From Streptomyces sp. BV286 (GTDB taxonomy: Bacteria > Actinomycetota > Actinomycetes > Streptomycetales > Streptomycetaceae), in the NCBI RefSeq assembly GCF_019090165.1, contig NZ_JAHRIB010000062.1:1-64000 (forward strand): DNA of 64,000 bases, in the 5' to 3' direction. A program made the translations under genes and the position numbers. Shown here piece after piece: positions 28,906 through 39,846 of this stretch (the first letter of the stretch is position 1; each line of letters opens with the position of its first letter). The notes under the pieces were generated by a model that saw nothing but the letters and a program-made list of their open reading frames with translations, did no database searches and was not told where the DNA came from.

Positions 28906-29523
28906 TCAGCCCAGCCAGTGGCGGCGGCCGATGCTGATCAGGCGCATCCGGCGCACGGCCACCCGGGCCACCCGGTCCTCCTCCTCGGGGGCAGCCTCCA
29001 GGAAGGTGCCGGCGGTCATCAGCATCTGGTCGACGTACAGCCCGGCGAGCATCCGCAGATCGTCCTCGGTCCAGCCGGCCGACTCCGGCTGCCTGGCCAG
29101 CTCGGCCGTCACCTCGTCGGTGAACCGGTCCATCTGCTCCGCGATCGCGGCCCGGACCTTCTGCACACCGCCGTTGCGCTCGCGGGCGATGAACCGGATG
29201 TGCGCGGGGTGCTCGCGCACGTGACCGGCGATCAGGGTGACGGCCCGGTCTATGCGTTCGTCGCTGTCGCCGGACGCGGACACCGTGCCGGAGATCATCG
29301 GATGCAGGCTGCCCAGCGCCTCCTCGACCAGGGCGACGCCCAGATCCGCGGTCGAGTGGAAATGCCGGTAGAACGCGGTCGGGGCCACGCCGACGGCCCG
29401 GGTGACCTCGCGCAGGCCCAGGCTGCTGAGGCTCTGCTCCTCCAGCAGGCCCAACGCGGCGTCCAGGAACGCCTGTCGGGTCTTCTGTTTCTGGGCCTGC
29501 CGGACGCCGAGACTGTGACTCAT
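28906..29523 (-). CDS. TetR-family transcriptional regulator
   Basis: 205 residues. The N-terminal helix-turn-helix is canonical (TRQAFLDAALGLLEEQSLSSLGLREVTRAVGVAPTAFYRHF, described here by its ends), residues 15-60. The C-terminal ligand domain has FIARERNGG, a pattern seen in TetR proteins near fatty-acid desaturation or lipid genes. It is divergent from two small membrane-protein genes; two copies of AGTkAACAACTGTw lie between them, one next to its own start, so autorepression is likely. Confidence 0.9.
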   Translation of the reverse strand: MSHSLGVRQAQKQKTRQAFLDAALGLLEEQSLSSLGLREVTRAVGVAPTAFYRHFHSTADLGVALVEEALGSLHPMISGTVSASGDSDERIDRAVTLIAGHVREHPAHIRFIARERNGGVQKVRAAIAEQMDRFTDEVTAELARQPESAGWTEDDLRMLAGLYVDQMLMTAGTFLEAAPEEEDRVARVAVRRMRLISIGRRHWLG

Positions 29524-29530
29524 GCCATGC

Positions 29531-29601
29531 AGTTAACAACTGTTCTCCGGGATTGGAAAGTCGCCGGACGCGCTAGACTCTGGAGTCAGTGAACAACTGT
29601 A
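29531..29601. promoter_or_regulatory. Paired operators and promoter between TetR gene and small membrane genes
   Basis: AGTTAACAACTGTT (29531-29544) and AGTGAACAACTGTA (29588-29601) differ at only two positions and centre on AACA-AC-TGTT, an inverted repeat. They lie 57 bases apart. Between them TTGGAA (29553-29558) and TAGACT (29574-29579) may form a rightward promoter, with the second operator at its start point. I infer that the adjacent TetR protein binds both. Confidence 0.65.
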
Positions 29602-29696
29602 ACCACAAGCGTTCACCGAATCGTCGGCTCCCTGAAACATCCGGGGACACCCGGACCGGGCACGGCGACTCGCCGGACTTCCACGGGAGGCATCAC

Positions 29697-29861
29697 ATGC
29701 TGTTCCTCGTCGCAGCGCTTCTGCTGCTGGGCGTCGTGCTGGGCACCGTGGCCCACGCACCGCTGTCCTTCACCCTCGTCGCCGCCGCGGTCATCGGCGT
29801 CTGGCTGGCCGTCTTCGCGGTCCGCGAGCGCCACGGCCGACGGCGCCAAACCTCCAGCTGA
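29697..29861 (+). CDS. Small membrane protein (54 residues)
   Basis: Two hydrophobic helices (MLFLVAALLLLGVVLGTVAHA and FTLVAAAVIGVWLAVFAV) and a basic tail RERHGRRRQTSS. GGGAGG directly precedes the ATG at 29697, which decides this start over the longer open frame from 29589. No function is known. It lies downstream of the paired TetR operators and is probably controlled by that regulator; the next gene, also a small membrane protein, follows 53 bases later. Confidence 0.65.
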   Translation: MLFLVAALLLLGVVLGTVAHAPLSFTLVAAAVIGVWLAVFAVRERHGRRRQTSS

Positions 29862-29914
29862 ACCGACCGCACCCTCCACCCGTCCCCGTACGACTGCCTG
29901 CTGGGAGCAGACAC

Positions 29915-30184
29915 ATGGAACTCACCACCGCCGCGCCGCGGCCCCGGAGCGCCGCCCGTGACGCCGACGGCATGGCCGTCGCGTCCTTCATCCTCGGCCT
30001 CGTCGGCCTGCTGGCGCTGAACATCTTCCTCGGCCCCGTCTCCATCGCACTCGCCTCCGTGGCCCTCTACCGGGGCACCACCCGCCGCGGGCGCGCCTTC
30101 CTCGGACTCGGCCTGGGCGTCGCCGACCTCCTGGTCCTGGCCGCCTTCATGTCGGCGGACAGCACCCTGTCCTGGAGCTTCTGA
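29915..30184 (+). CDS. DUF4190-type small membrane protein
   Basis: 89 residues. Cytoplasmic N-terminus, then ADGMAVASFILGLVGLLALN and GPVSIALASVALYRGTTRRGRAFLGLGLGVADLLVL (two to three helices), the usual DUF4190 pattern. Function unknown. It probably forms a unit with the 54-residue membrane protein upstream. The 263 bases after it (30185-30447) are GC-rich with a GGCGGCGCCGCC palindrome at 30186-30197 and no gene. Confidence 0.72.
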   Translation: MELTTAAPRPRSAARDADGMAVASFILGLVGLLALNIFLGPVSIALASVALYRGTTRRGRAFLGLGLGVADLLVLAAFMSADSTLSWSF

Positions 30185-30447
30185 CGGCGGCGCCGCCACC
30201 GGAGCGGCCCCCTCGCGGCGAAGAGGCCGCCGGCAACCGCCGTGCGGCGGGCTGTCGTTCCGCGGACCGGCGAGGCTCCGCCCCGGCGGACCCAGGGGCG
30301 GGGAGGGTGCGTGGCCGGGTCCGGTCCCGGGTGCATGCCCGGCGGACCGGGCACGGGCACCGGCGGAGGCCGTCGGCTCCGGCACCGGGGCCGTACACCC
30401 CCCGCCCGACCGGCCCGGCAGACGGCGGGCCATAGAATCGGGCCACC

Positions 30448-31617
30448 ATGGCATACCTCGACCACGCCGCGACCACCCCCATGCTTCCGGAGGCGGCCCT
30501 GGCGATGACCGCCCAGTTCGCCGTCACCGGCAACGCCTCCTCCCTCCACGCCGCCGGCCGCCGCGCCCGCCGGACGGTCGAGGAGGCCCGCGAGACCCTG
30601 GCGGACGCCCTGGGCGCCCGCCCCAGCGAGGTGGTTCTCACCTCCGGCGGCACCGAGGCCGACAACCTCGCGGTGAAGGGCCTGTACTGGTCCCGCCGCG
30701 ACGCCGACCCGGCCCGCACCCGCGTCCTCGCCAGCCCCGTCGAACACCACGCCGTCCTCGACGCCGTCCACTGGCTGGGCGAGCACGAGGGCGCCACCAT
30801 CGAGTACCTCCCCGTCGACCGGTACGGCCGCGTCCACCCCGACGCCCTGCGCGAGGCCATGGCCCGCAACCCCGACGACGTCGCCCTCGCGACCGTCATG
30901 TGGGCGAACAACGAGATCGGCACGGTCATGCCGGTCCGTGAACTCGCGGACGTGGCAGGGGAGTTCGGCATCCCGCTGCACGCCGACGCGGTCCAGGCCT
31001 TCGGTCAGATCCCGGTCGACTTCGGCGCCTCGGGACTTGCCGCGATGACCGTCTCCGGGCACAAGATCGGCGGCCCGTACGGCATCGGGGCGCTGCTGCT
31101 CGGCCGGGAGTACAGCCCCGTACCGGTCCTGCACGGCGGCGGCCAGGAGCGCCATGTGCGCTCCGGCACCCTCGACGTGCCCGCCGTCGCCGCGTTCGCC
31201 GTGGCGGGCCGGACCGCCGCCGAGCAGCGCGAGTGGTTCGCCCGCGAGATCGGCGCGCTGCGCGACGACCTGGTCGACGCGGTCCGCGCGGCCGTGCCCG
31301 ACGCGATCCTCGGCGGCGACCCGTCGGACGGGGGCCGGCTTCCCGCGAACGCCCACTTCACCTTCCCGGGCTGCGAGGGCGACTCCCTGCTCCTGCTGCT
31401 CGACGCCCAGGGCATCGAGTGCTCCACGGGCTCCGCGTGCACGGCGGGCGTGGCCCAGCCGAGCCACGTCCTCCTCGCCACCGGCACCGACCCCGACCTG
31501 GCCCGCGGCACCCTCCGCTTCTCCCTCGGCCACACCTCGACGGAGGCGGACGTCGAGGCGGTCGCCAAGGCGATCGGCCCGGCCGTGGAACGGGCTCGGT
31601 CGGCGGGCCTGAGCTGA
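30448..31617 (+). CDS. Cysteine desulfurase (IscS/NifS type)
   Basis: 389 residues. PLP enzyme that takes sulfur from cysteine to a persulfide and passes it to acceptors. It starts [11 protein letters not shown]; the PLP lysine is in [10 protein letters not shown] (about K206) and the active Cys in [12 protein letters not shown] (about C325), the short-loop class I pattern. mnmA lies 866 bases downstream on the same strand, so delivering sulfur for tRNA 2-thiouridine is its likely job. TAGAAT (30433-30438) nine bases before the ATG and the lack of a ribosome binding site suggest a leaderless message. Confidence 0.93.
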   Translation: MAYLDHAATTPMLPEAALAMTAQFAVTGNASSLHAAGRRARRTVEEARETLADALGARPSEVVLTSGGTEADNLAVKGLYWSRRDADPARTRVLASPVEHHAVLDAVHWLGEHEGATIEYLPVDRYGRVHPDALREAMARNPDDVALATVMWANNEIGTVMPVRELADVAGEFGIPLHADAVQAFGQIPVDFGASGLAAMTVSGHKIGGPYGIGALLLGREYSPVPVLHGGGQERHVRSGTLDVPAVAAFAVAGRTAAEQREWFAREIGALRDDLVDAVRAAVPDAILGGDPSDGGRLPANAHFTFPGCEGDSLLLLLDAQGIECSTGSACTAGVAQPSHVLLATGTDPDLARGTLRFSLGHTSTEADVEAVAKAIGPAVERARSAGLS

Positions 31618-31689
31618 CGGCTCCGCCGGTTCGCTTCGCTCGGGTGGCGGGCGTGGCTGCTGTCGTGTGTGGGCCGCGGGCCGGCGGGG

Positions 31690-31725
31690 GTTTGTCGCGC
31701 AGTTCCCCGCGCCCCTCGCGGGGCG
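31690..31725. repeat. Dispersed Streptomyces intergenic element (copy)
   Basis: Contains TCGCGCAGTTCCCCGCGCCC followed by a CGCCCC-TCGC-GGGGCG hairpin. Near copies occur at about 46300 (same orientation) and at about 18673-18706 (inverted). All lie between genes near stop codons; here it sits between convergent genes and may terminate both. Confidence 0.6.
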
Positions 31726-31738
31726 GGGCCTCGGGCGG

Positions 31739-32422
31739 CTATGCGCCGGCCGTCGGTGTGGCTGTCGCTGCCTGCTTCGCCGCCTTGCGGACGAGCGGTA
31801 TGTAGCGGTCCCAGTCCCAGTGCGGTCCGGGATCGGTGTGGTCCGTGCCCGGGACCTCGACGTGGCCGATGACGTGCTGCCGGTCGATCGGGAGGTCGTA
31901 CCGGGCGCAGATCCGGGCCGTCAGACGGGCCGACGCCTCGTACATCGCGTCCGTGAAGTCCTGCGGCCGGTCGACGAAACCCTCGTGCTCGATGCCCACA
32001 CTCCGCTCGTTGAACTCGCGGTTGCCCGCGTGGAAGGCCACGTCCAGCTCGCGGATCATCTGGGTGATGCGGCCGTCCTGGCGGACGATGTAGTGCGTGG
32101 CGGCGCCGTGGGCGGGGTCCTGGAAGACCTTCACCGCGCTCTTGTAACTGCCCTGCGTGACATGGATGATCACGCGGTCTATGCCGAAGTCGTCGGGACG
32201 GTCGGCCCTGCGCCAGTTCCCCGAGGACGCCGCCACCCAGCGCGCACCCCGGAAGTCGACCTCGCCCTCCTTGCGCGGCTTCTCCACGCTCGGCAACCGC
32301 CACCACAGGCGCCCCAGCTCGTCCCGGGCCAGCACGGCGGTGCCCACGGCGGCCGCGGCGCCGCCGATGAGCAGGCCGCGGCGCCCGATGCGCCGGTCCG
32401 AGTCGTTCGTCGAGTCGCCCAT
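31739..32422 (-). CDS. Tat-exported N-acetylmuramoyl-L-alanine amidase (Amidase_2)
   Basis: 227 residues. The N-terminus DRRIGRRGLLIGGAAAAVG is a twin-arginine signal. The Amidase_2 domain has the zinc ligand candidates in VIIHVTQGS and DHTDPGPHW, plus ATHYIVRQDG, SVGIEHEG and HVIGHVEVPG. It would cut the MurNAc-alanine bond in peptidoglycan outside the membrane. I chose the ATG at 32422; the much longer open frame upstream runs antisense through mnmA and has no family character. It is placed on the opposite strand between the desulfurase gene and mnmA. Confidence 0.9.
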   Translation of the reverse strand: MGDSTNDSDRRIGRRGLLIGGAAAAVGTAVLARDELGRLWWRLPSVEKPRKEGEVDFRGARWVAASSGNWRRADRPDDFGIDRVIIHVTQGSYKSAVKVFQDPAHGAATHYIVRQDGRITQMIRELDVAFHAGNREFNERSVGIEHEGFVDRPQDFTDAMYEASARLTARICARYDLPIDRQHVIGHVEVPGTDHTDPGPHWDWDRYIPLVRKAAKQAATATPTAGA

Positions 32423-32482
32423 GTGATCGTGAACGGATACTCGCGGGCTCCGGTTCCCGGCGACCCGTACCCTTGAAGCGTT

Positions 32483-33613
32483 ATGACTGAGACCACGCAG
32501 CGCCCCCGCCCCCTCCGAGTACTGGCCGCCATGTCCGGCGGTGTGGACTCCGCCGTCGCCGCCGCCCGCGCCGCGGAGGCCGGGCACGACGTGACCGGAG
32601 TCCACCTCGCCCTCTCGGCGAACCCGCAGTCGTTCCGCACGGGCGCGCGTGGCTGTTGCACCATCGAGGACTCGCGCGACGCCCGCCGCGCCGCGGACGT
32701 CATCGGCATCCCGTTCTACGTGTGGGACCTCGCCGAGCGGTTCCGCGAGGACGTGGTCGAGGACTTCGTCGCCGAGTACGAGGCCGGCCGCACCCCGAAC
32801 CCCTGCCTGCGCTGCAACGAGAAGATCAAGTTCGCGGCCCTGCTCGACAAGGCCCTCGCCCTCGGCTTCGACGCGGTCTGCACGGGCCACTACGCCAAGG
32901 TCCTGGTGAACGAGGACGGCACACGCGAGCTGCACCGCGCCTCCGACATGGCCAAGGACCAGTCGTACGTCCTCGGCGTCCTGGACGACCGCCAGCTCGC
33001 GCACGCGCTGTTCCCCCTCGGCGACACGCTCACCACGAAGGACGAGATCCGCGCGGAGGCCGAGCGGCGGGGCCTGGCCGTCGCCAAGAAGCCCGACTCG
33101 CACGACATCTGCTTCATCGCCGACGGCGACACCCAGGGCTTCCTGTCGAAGCGTCTCGGCAAGGCGGAGGGCGACATCGTCGACGAGTCCGGCGCGGTCC
33201 TCGGCAGCCACGAGGGCGCGTACGGCTTCACGATCGGCCAGCGCAAGGGCCTGCGCATCGGCACCCCGGCCGCCGACGGCAAGCCGCGCTACGTCCTCGA
33301 CATCTCGCCGGTGAACAACACCGTGACGGTGGGCCCGGCCGACGCCCTGGACGTCTCCGGCCTGACGGCGATCAAGCCCCGCTGGTGCGGTGCGGCGCCC
33401 GTCGGTTCCGGCACGTACACGGCCCAGCTCCGCGCCCACGGCGGCGAGACGACGGTCACCGCCGAACTCGTCGACGGCGAGCTCCGGGTGCGCTTCGCCG
33501 AGCCCGTCCGCGGCGTCGCCCCCGGCCAGGCGATCGTCCTCTACGACGACACCCGTGTGGTGGGCTCGGCGACGATCGCGACGACCACCCGCGCGGCGGC
33601 CGCGGCGGTCTGA
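32483..33613 (+). CDS. mnmA: tRNA-specific 2-thiouridylase MnmA
   Basis: 376 residues. Adds sulfur to U34 of Glu, Gln and Lys tRNAs. The PP-loop [14 protein letters not shown] binds ATP. The two catalytic Cys are in [12 protein letters not shown] (about C111) and [11 protein letters not shown] (about C210). C-terminal features such as [15 protein letters not shown] are present. The actinobacterial segment [21 protein letters not shown] is also present. TACCCT lies nine bases before the ATG with no ribosome binding site, so it is probably leaderless. The sulfur donor is likely the cysteine desulfurase upstream. Confidence 0.97.
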   Translation: MTETTQRPRPLRVLAAMSGGVDSAVAAARAAEAGHDVTGVHLALSANPQSFRTGARGCCTIEDSRDARRAADVIGIPFYVWDLAERFREDVVEDFVAEYEAGRTPNPCLRCNEKIKFAALLDKALALGFDAVCTGHYAKVLVNEDGTRELHRASDMAKDQSYVLGVLDDRQLAHALFPLGDTLTTKDEIRAEAERRGLAVAKKPDSHDICFIADGDTQGFLSKRLGKAEGDIVDESGAVLGSHEGAYGFTIGQRKGLRIGTPAADGKPRYVLDISPVNNTVTVGPADALDVSGLTAIKPRWCGAAPVGSGTYTAQLRAHGGETTVTAELVDGELRVRFAEPVRGVAPGQAIVLYDDTRVVGSATIATTTRAAAAAV

Positions 33614-33626
33614 ACCCGCCGACGGC

Positions 33627-33643
33627 CCGGGCGCGGGGCCCGG
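33627..33643. terminator. Hairpin between mnmA and the DUF427 gene
   Basis: CCGGGC (33627-33632) and GCCCGG (33638-33643) with a five-base loop, in the 43-base space between the convergent stops. A short stem, hence low confidence. Confidence 0.4.
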
Positions 33644-33656
33644 ACCGGCCGACGGC

Positions 33657-33980
33657 TCAGACGACCTCCACCTCGTAGAAGCACAGGTGGTCCTTGATCT
33701 CCGCGACCTCCGGCTTCGGGTCGGGGTACGTCCAGACGAGATCGGGGGCGTCCGGCAGCGACCAGTAGGACGCGTCACCCTTGAACGGACAGTGGGTGTG
33801 GGTCTGCGACGGCGTCAGCAGGTCGAGGCGTACGTCCTCCACGGGGAGGTAGTAGCGCACGGGCAGGCCCGTCTCGCGCAGCAGCAGGGGGCGTGTGCTC
33901 TCCGCGAGCACCTGCCCTCCGCGGACGACGCGGACATGCTCGGTGCCCTGCTCGACGGTGATGCGATGGCCTGCGGTCAC
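33657..33980 (-). CDS. DUF427-family protein
   Basis: 107 residues, soluble beta-rich. Characteristic segments: GQVLAESTRPLLLRETGLP, RYYLPVEDV, HTHCPFKGDASYW and a C-terminal CFYEVEVV-type end. The HCPFKG motif is the family hallmark. The biochemical role is unknown. The start is the GTG at 33980 (VTAGHRITVEQG); the frame is open far upstream but antisense to the methyltransferase. Its 5' end faces the methyltransferase gene, so the 138 bases between them hold both promoters. Confidence 0.85.
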   Translation of the reverse strand: MTAGHRITVEQGTEHVRVVRGGQVLAESTRPLLLRETGLPVRYYLPVEDVRLDLLTPSQTHTHCPFKGDASYWSLPDAPDLVWTYPDPKPEVAEIKDHLCFYEVEVV

Positions 33981-34118
33981 GGCTTCTCGGCCCCCTCGGG
34001 TAGCGGTCCCGCCCGGTACAGCGCAGGCTGCTGTCGTGTTCTTCCCCGGTTCCGGGGCCGGTTTCCCGGCCCCCACGCCGTCGAACTCCCCACTGGCATC
34101 TCTCCGCCGGAGGTCCTC

Positions 34119-34931
34119 ATGGGCGCCACCAGCCTGACCCGCGACCGCGGGAGCCTCACCCACCGGGCGCGCTACGCCCTGCGGAACCCGGGGAGAGTGC
34201 CCGCCCACGCGCGCAGGGCCGCGCGGGACGCCTGGCTGCGGCTGAGGTACGGCCACGACCACATCGCCTACTACCGGGCCGTGATGGCCTCCGACGCCGC
34301 CCGCTGCACCGAGGCGGCGGTGGGCCACAACCCGTCCCCCGACCGGTGGGCGCAGATCGGCCGGATGCAGTTCGACTACCTGGTGCGGCACGGACTGAGG
34401 CCGGAGCACCGGATGCTGGAGATCGGCTGCGGGAACCTGCGCGCCGGACGGCTGTTCATCGACCACCTGGACAGCGGCAACTACTACGGGATCGACATCT
34501 CGCCCGACATCCTCATCGCCGCCCAGGACACCCTCGTACGGGAGGGGCTCCAGGCCAAGCTGCCCCATCTGACGCTGACCGACGACCTGACGTTCGCGTT
34601 CCTGCCGGACGCCCACTTCGACGTGGTGCACGCGCACAGCGTGTTCTCGCACTCGCCGGCGCACGTCATCGACGAGTGCCTCGCCCACGTCGGCCGGATC
34701 CTGGCGCCCGGCGGCTTCTTCGACTTCACCTTCGACCGGACCGAGGGCACCGAACACCAGGTCCTGCACGAGGACTTCTACTACCGCACGGAGACCCTCG
34801 CCGGACTCGCCGCCCGGCACGGTCTGTCGGCCCGCTTCCTCGACGACTGGGAGGCCCTCCCGCACCGGCAGTCCAAGCTGCGCGTCACCGCCGCTCCCGA
34901 GCGGGCCCGTGAGGCCGGATCCGTCTCGTGA
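34119..34931 (+). CDS. SAM-dependent methyltransferase (class I fold)
   Basis: 270 residues. Motif I is MLEIGCGNLRAGRLFI (about 108-122), followed by YYGIDIS with the acidic residue for SAM ribose, and HFDVVHAHSVFSH and ILAPGGFFDFTFD later in the fold. The Arg-rich N-terminus (RARYALRNPGRVPAHARRAARDAWLR) may contact membrane or nucleic acid. GGAGG seven bases before the ATG at 34119 settles the start. The substrate cannot be inferred. It ends 28 bases before the LOG-family gene. Confidence 0.82.
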   Translation: MGATSLTRDRGSLTHRARYALRNPGRVPAHARRAARDAWLRLRYGHDHIAYYRAVMASDAARCTEAAVGHNPSPDRWAQIGRMQFDYLVRHGLRPEHRMLEIGCGNLRAGRLFIDHLDSGNYYGIDISPDILIAAQDTLVREGLQAKLPHLTLTDDLTFAFLPDAHFDVVHAHSVFSHSPAHVIDECLAHVGRILAPGGFFDFTFDRTEGTEHQVLHEDFYYRTETLAGLAARHGLSARFLDDWEALPHRQSKLRVTAAPERAREAGSVS

Positions 34932-34959
34932 CGCCCGCGCGGGCCCGTAGCGTGGAGCC

Positions 34960-35499
34960 ATGAGAATCTGTGTCTTCCTCTCCGCCGCCGACCTCGACGA
35001 GCGCTACACCCGGCCCGCCCGCGAGTTCGCCGAGCTGCTCGGCAAGGGCGGGCACACCCTCGTGTGGGGCGGTTCGGACGTCGGACTCATGAAGGTGGTC
35101 GCCGACGGCGTCCAGGAGGCGGGCGGACGGCTGGTGGGCGTCTCCGTCGAGTTCCTCGTCGCCAAGGCACGGACGGGCGCGGACGAGATGGTGGTCGCCC
35201 GGGACCTCGCCGAGCGCAAGGCCCTGCTCCTGGAGCGCGCCGACGCCGTCGTCATCATGGTCGGCGGTACGGGCACCCTCGACGAGGCGACCGAGATCCT
35301 CGAGCTGAAGAAGCACGGGCACACGGACAAGCCGGTCGTCCTGCTGAACACGGCGGGGTTCTACGACGGCCTCAAGGAGCAGTTCCGGCGCATGGACGCC
35401 GAGGGCTTCCTGCCGAGGCCCCTCACGGACCTGGTCTTCTTCGCCGAGGAGCCGGTAGGGGCGCTGGCCTACCTGGAGGAGAGCCGGGGCACGCAGTGA
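34960..35499 (+). CDS. LOG-family (lysine decarboxylase-like) Rossmann protein
   Basis: 179 residues. The family signatures ERKALLLERADAVV and the active-site loop GGTGTLDEATEILE are present. LOG proteins are nucleoside 5'-monophosphate phosphoribohydrolases, best known for releasing cytokinin bases. The usual PGG start of the loop is VGG here, a small deviation. TAGCGT six bases before the ATG and the absence of a ribosome binding site point to a leaderless message. Confidence 0.87.
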   Translation: MRICVFLSAADLDERYTRPAREFAELLGKGGHTLVWGGSDVGLMKVVADGVQEAGGRLVGVSVEFLVAKARTGADEMVVARDLAERKALLLERADAVVIMVGGTGTLDEATEILELKKHGHTDKPVVLLNTAGFYDGLKEQFRRMDAEGFLPRPLTDLVFFAEEPVGALAYLEESRGTQ

Positions 35500-35560
35500 G
35501 CCGGGGACGTCCGGGCACCGGCCGCAGGGTCCGGCGGGGGCGGGACACGCGCGTGCGAGC

Positions 35561-36259
35561 ATGGCGGGCATGGCTACTCATGTGATCACCGGGGCCGGCT
35601 CCGGCATCGGCGCGGCCGTCGCCCGCCGCCTCCACGCGCGCGGGGACGATCTCGTGCTGCACGCGCGCGACGCGGGCCGCGCGAAGGAGCTGGCCGCCGA
35701 GTTCCCCGGGGCCCGGACCCTCGTCGGCGACCTCGCGGAACCGGACCGGCTCTCCTGGGCGTTCTCCCACCAGACGCTGCCCGACCGGGTGGACTCGCTC
35801 CTGCACGTCGCGGGCGTCATCGACCTCGGCCGGGTCGGCGACCTGACGCCGAAGACCTGGCGCCACCAGCTCGACGTCAACCTGATCTCGCCCGCCGAGC
35901 TGACCCGCCACTTCCTGCCCCAACTCCGGGTCGCCCAGGGCCATGTGATCTTCGTCAACTCCGGCTCCGGTCTCAAGGCCGGCCACGAGTGGTCGGCGTA
36001 CGCCGCGTCCAAGCACGGCCTGAAGGCCCTCGCCGACTCCCTGCGCCACGAGGAGCACGCGAACGGCGTCCGCGTCACCTCCGTGTACCCCGGCCGCACC
36101 GCGAGCCCCATGCAGGCCAAGGTCCACCAGCAGGAGGGCAAGGAGTACGACGCCGCGCAGTGGATCGACCCGGAGTCCGTCGCGACGACCATCGTGATGG
36201 CCCTGGACCTGCCGAGGGACGCCGAGGTCAACGACCTGACGGTGCGCCCGGGCCGCTGA
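35561..36259 (+). CDS. Short-chain dehydrogenase/reductase
   Basis: 232 residues, classical SDR: TGAGSGIG cofactor motif, HARDAGRA, the NNAG-equivalent HVAGVID, catalytic SAYAASKHG (Tyr and Lys) with the Ser in NSGSG, and YPGRTASP after it. The Arg/His after the second strand suggests NADP(H). Starts possible at 35561 or at the second ATG 35570; neither has a strong ribosome binding site. Substrate unknown. Confidence 0.88.
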   Translation: MAGMATHVITGAGSGIGAAVARRLHARGDDLVLHARDAGRAKELAAEFPGARTLVGDLAEPDRLSWAFSHQTLPDRVDSLLHVAGVIDLGRVGDLTPKTWRHQLDVNLISPAELTRHFLPQLRVAQGHVIFVNSGSGLKAGHEWSAYAASKHGLKALADSLRHEEHANGVRVTSVYPGRTASPMQAKVHQQEGKEYDAAQWIDPESVATTIVMALDLPRDAEVNDLTVRPGR

Positions 36260-36324
36260 CCGGCCGGGGCGCCGGGCCGTCGGCCGGGCGTGGCACCGGC
36301 CCGCCGGTTCCGTAGGCTTCCCGG

Positions 36325-37344
36325 GTGAGCGAAAACAGCAAGTTCAGGCCCGGCCCCGCGACCGGGATCGGGTCGATGCCGGGCGGCGACGCCCGGGAGG
36401 CCGCGAGGACCGTCGCCGGGACCTTCGAAGGCCCGGAGACGGGCATGCCGTTCCTCGCGGAACTGCCCGCCCGCGGACCCGGCGCCGACATGATCGGCCG
36501 GACCGCCGGGATGCTGGCCGAGCTGTACGCGCGCGTGGAGCCCAGCGGCTGGCGCCTAGGTGACCGGCCGGGACGCGACACCAAGCGGGCCAGGTCCTGG
36601 CTCGGCGAGGACCTGGACGCCCTGGAGGAGTTCACCCAGGGCTACACGGGACCGGTGAAGGTACAGGCGGTGGGCCCCTGGACCCTCGCGGCCGCGCTGG
36701 AGCTGCGCAACGGCGAGGTGGCCCTCTCCGACGCCGGAGCCTGCCGGGACCTCGCCGGGTCGCTCGCCGAGGGCCTGCGCGAGCACCTGGCCGACGTGCG
36801 GCGCCGCATCCCCGGCGCCGAGATCGTCCTGCAGCTCGACGAACCCTCACTCATGGGCGTACTGCGCGGCCAGGTGAGGTCCGCGAGCGGCTATCGCACC
36901 CACCGGGCCGTGGACCGGCAGCTCGTCGAGGCCACCCTGCGGGACGTCATCGGGGTGCAGGGCTCCGGCCCCGCCGTCGTCCACTCGTGCGCCCCCGACG
37001 TTCCGTTCGCGCTGCTGCGCAGGGCCGGAGCGACCGCCGTCTCCTTCGACTTCGCCCTCCTCACCGAACGTGACGACGACACGATCGGGGAAGCGGTGGA
37101 AGGGGGGACCAGGCTCTTCGCCGGTGTCGTCCCCGGCACGGACGGCCCATTGTCGGACCCTGCCGGTAGCGTCATGGGTGTCAGGACGCTGTGGCGCAGG
37201 CTGGGGCTGAGTCCGGGGCTTCTCACGGACGCGCTCACCCTCACCCCGTCGTGCGGACTCGCGGGCGCCTCCCCCGAGTACGCGCGCAGAGCGCTCGCCC
37301 ACTGCGTCCGGGCGGCGAGATCCCTCGCGGACAACCCAGAGTAA
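36325..37344 (+). CDS. MetE-like (cobalamin-independent methionine synthase) C-terminal-type protein
   Basis: 339 residues, a single barrel like the catalytic half of MetE. It has GIGSMPGG near the start, QLDEPSL, the zinc ligand candidates VHSCAPD (His and Cys) and TPSCGLAG (Cys). It lacks the N-terminal half of MetE, so it may use a corrinoid or other methyl donor, or have another thiol-methylation role. The GTG at 36325 has TAGGCT six bases upstream (leaderless). ligA starts 15 bases after its stop, so the two are probably cotranscribed. Confidence 0.8.
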   Translation: MSENSKFRPGPATGIGSMPGGDAREAARTVAGTFEGPETGMPFLAELPARGPGADMIGRTAGMLAELYARVEPSGWRLGDRPGRDTKRARSWLGEDLDALEEFTQGYTGPVKVQAVGPWTLAAALELRNGEVALSDAGACRDLAGSLAEGLREHLADVRRRIPGAEIVLQLDEPSLMGVLRGQVRSASGYRTHRAVDRQLVEATLRDVIGVQGSGPAVVHSCAPDVPFALLRRAGATAVSFDFALLTERDDDTIGEAVEGGTRLFAGVVPGTDGPLSDPAGSVMGVRTLWRRLGLSPGLLTDALTLTPSCGLAGASPEYARRALAHCVRAARSLADNPE

Positions 37345-39585
<2,241 letters not shown>

Positions 39586-39846
39586 CGGTTGAAGACCACC
39601 CGTTCGGCGCATACCAGATGCATACGGGTGGCCGGGTCGCATTCGGGCAACCGTCGACGACCGCTGCCCGTAGAAGCCTTCTGCGGCCTACTGTTGAGGT
39701 GTGCGCCTGCCGTGCCCAGCTGCGGTCGGGGCAGCCTCCTGCTCCTCAGGAGCCGGGGGAAGGGTTTTCAGACGCGGTGCCGCTGAGGGATTTGTCGGGC
39801 ATCGGGCCGCGTGGCGTGGGCACCGCCGGCTGTGAGAGGGACGGGA

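Noticed and set aside
32423-33778. N-terminal extension of the amidase through mnmA
   Set aside because: The extension is antisense to mnmA and would bury the Tat signal; the ATG at 32422 places the twin-Arg motif at the N-terminus.
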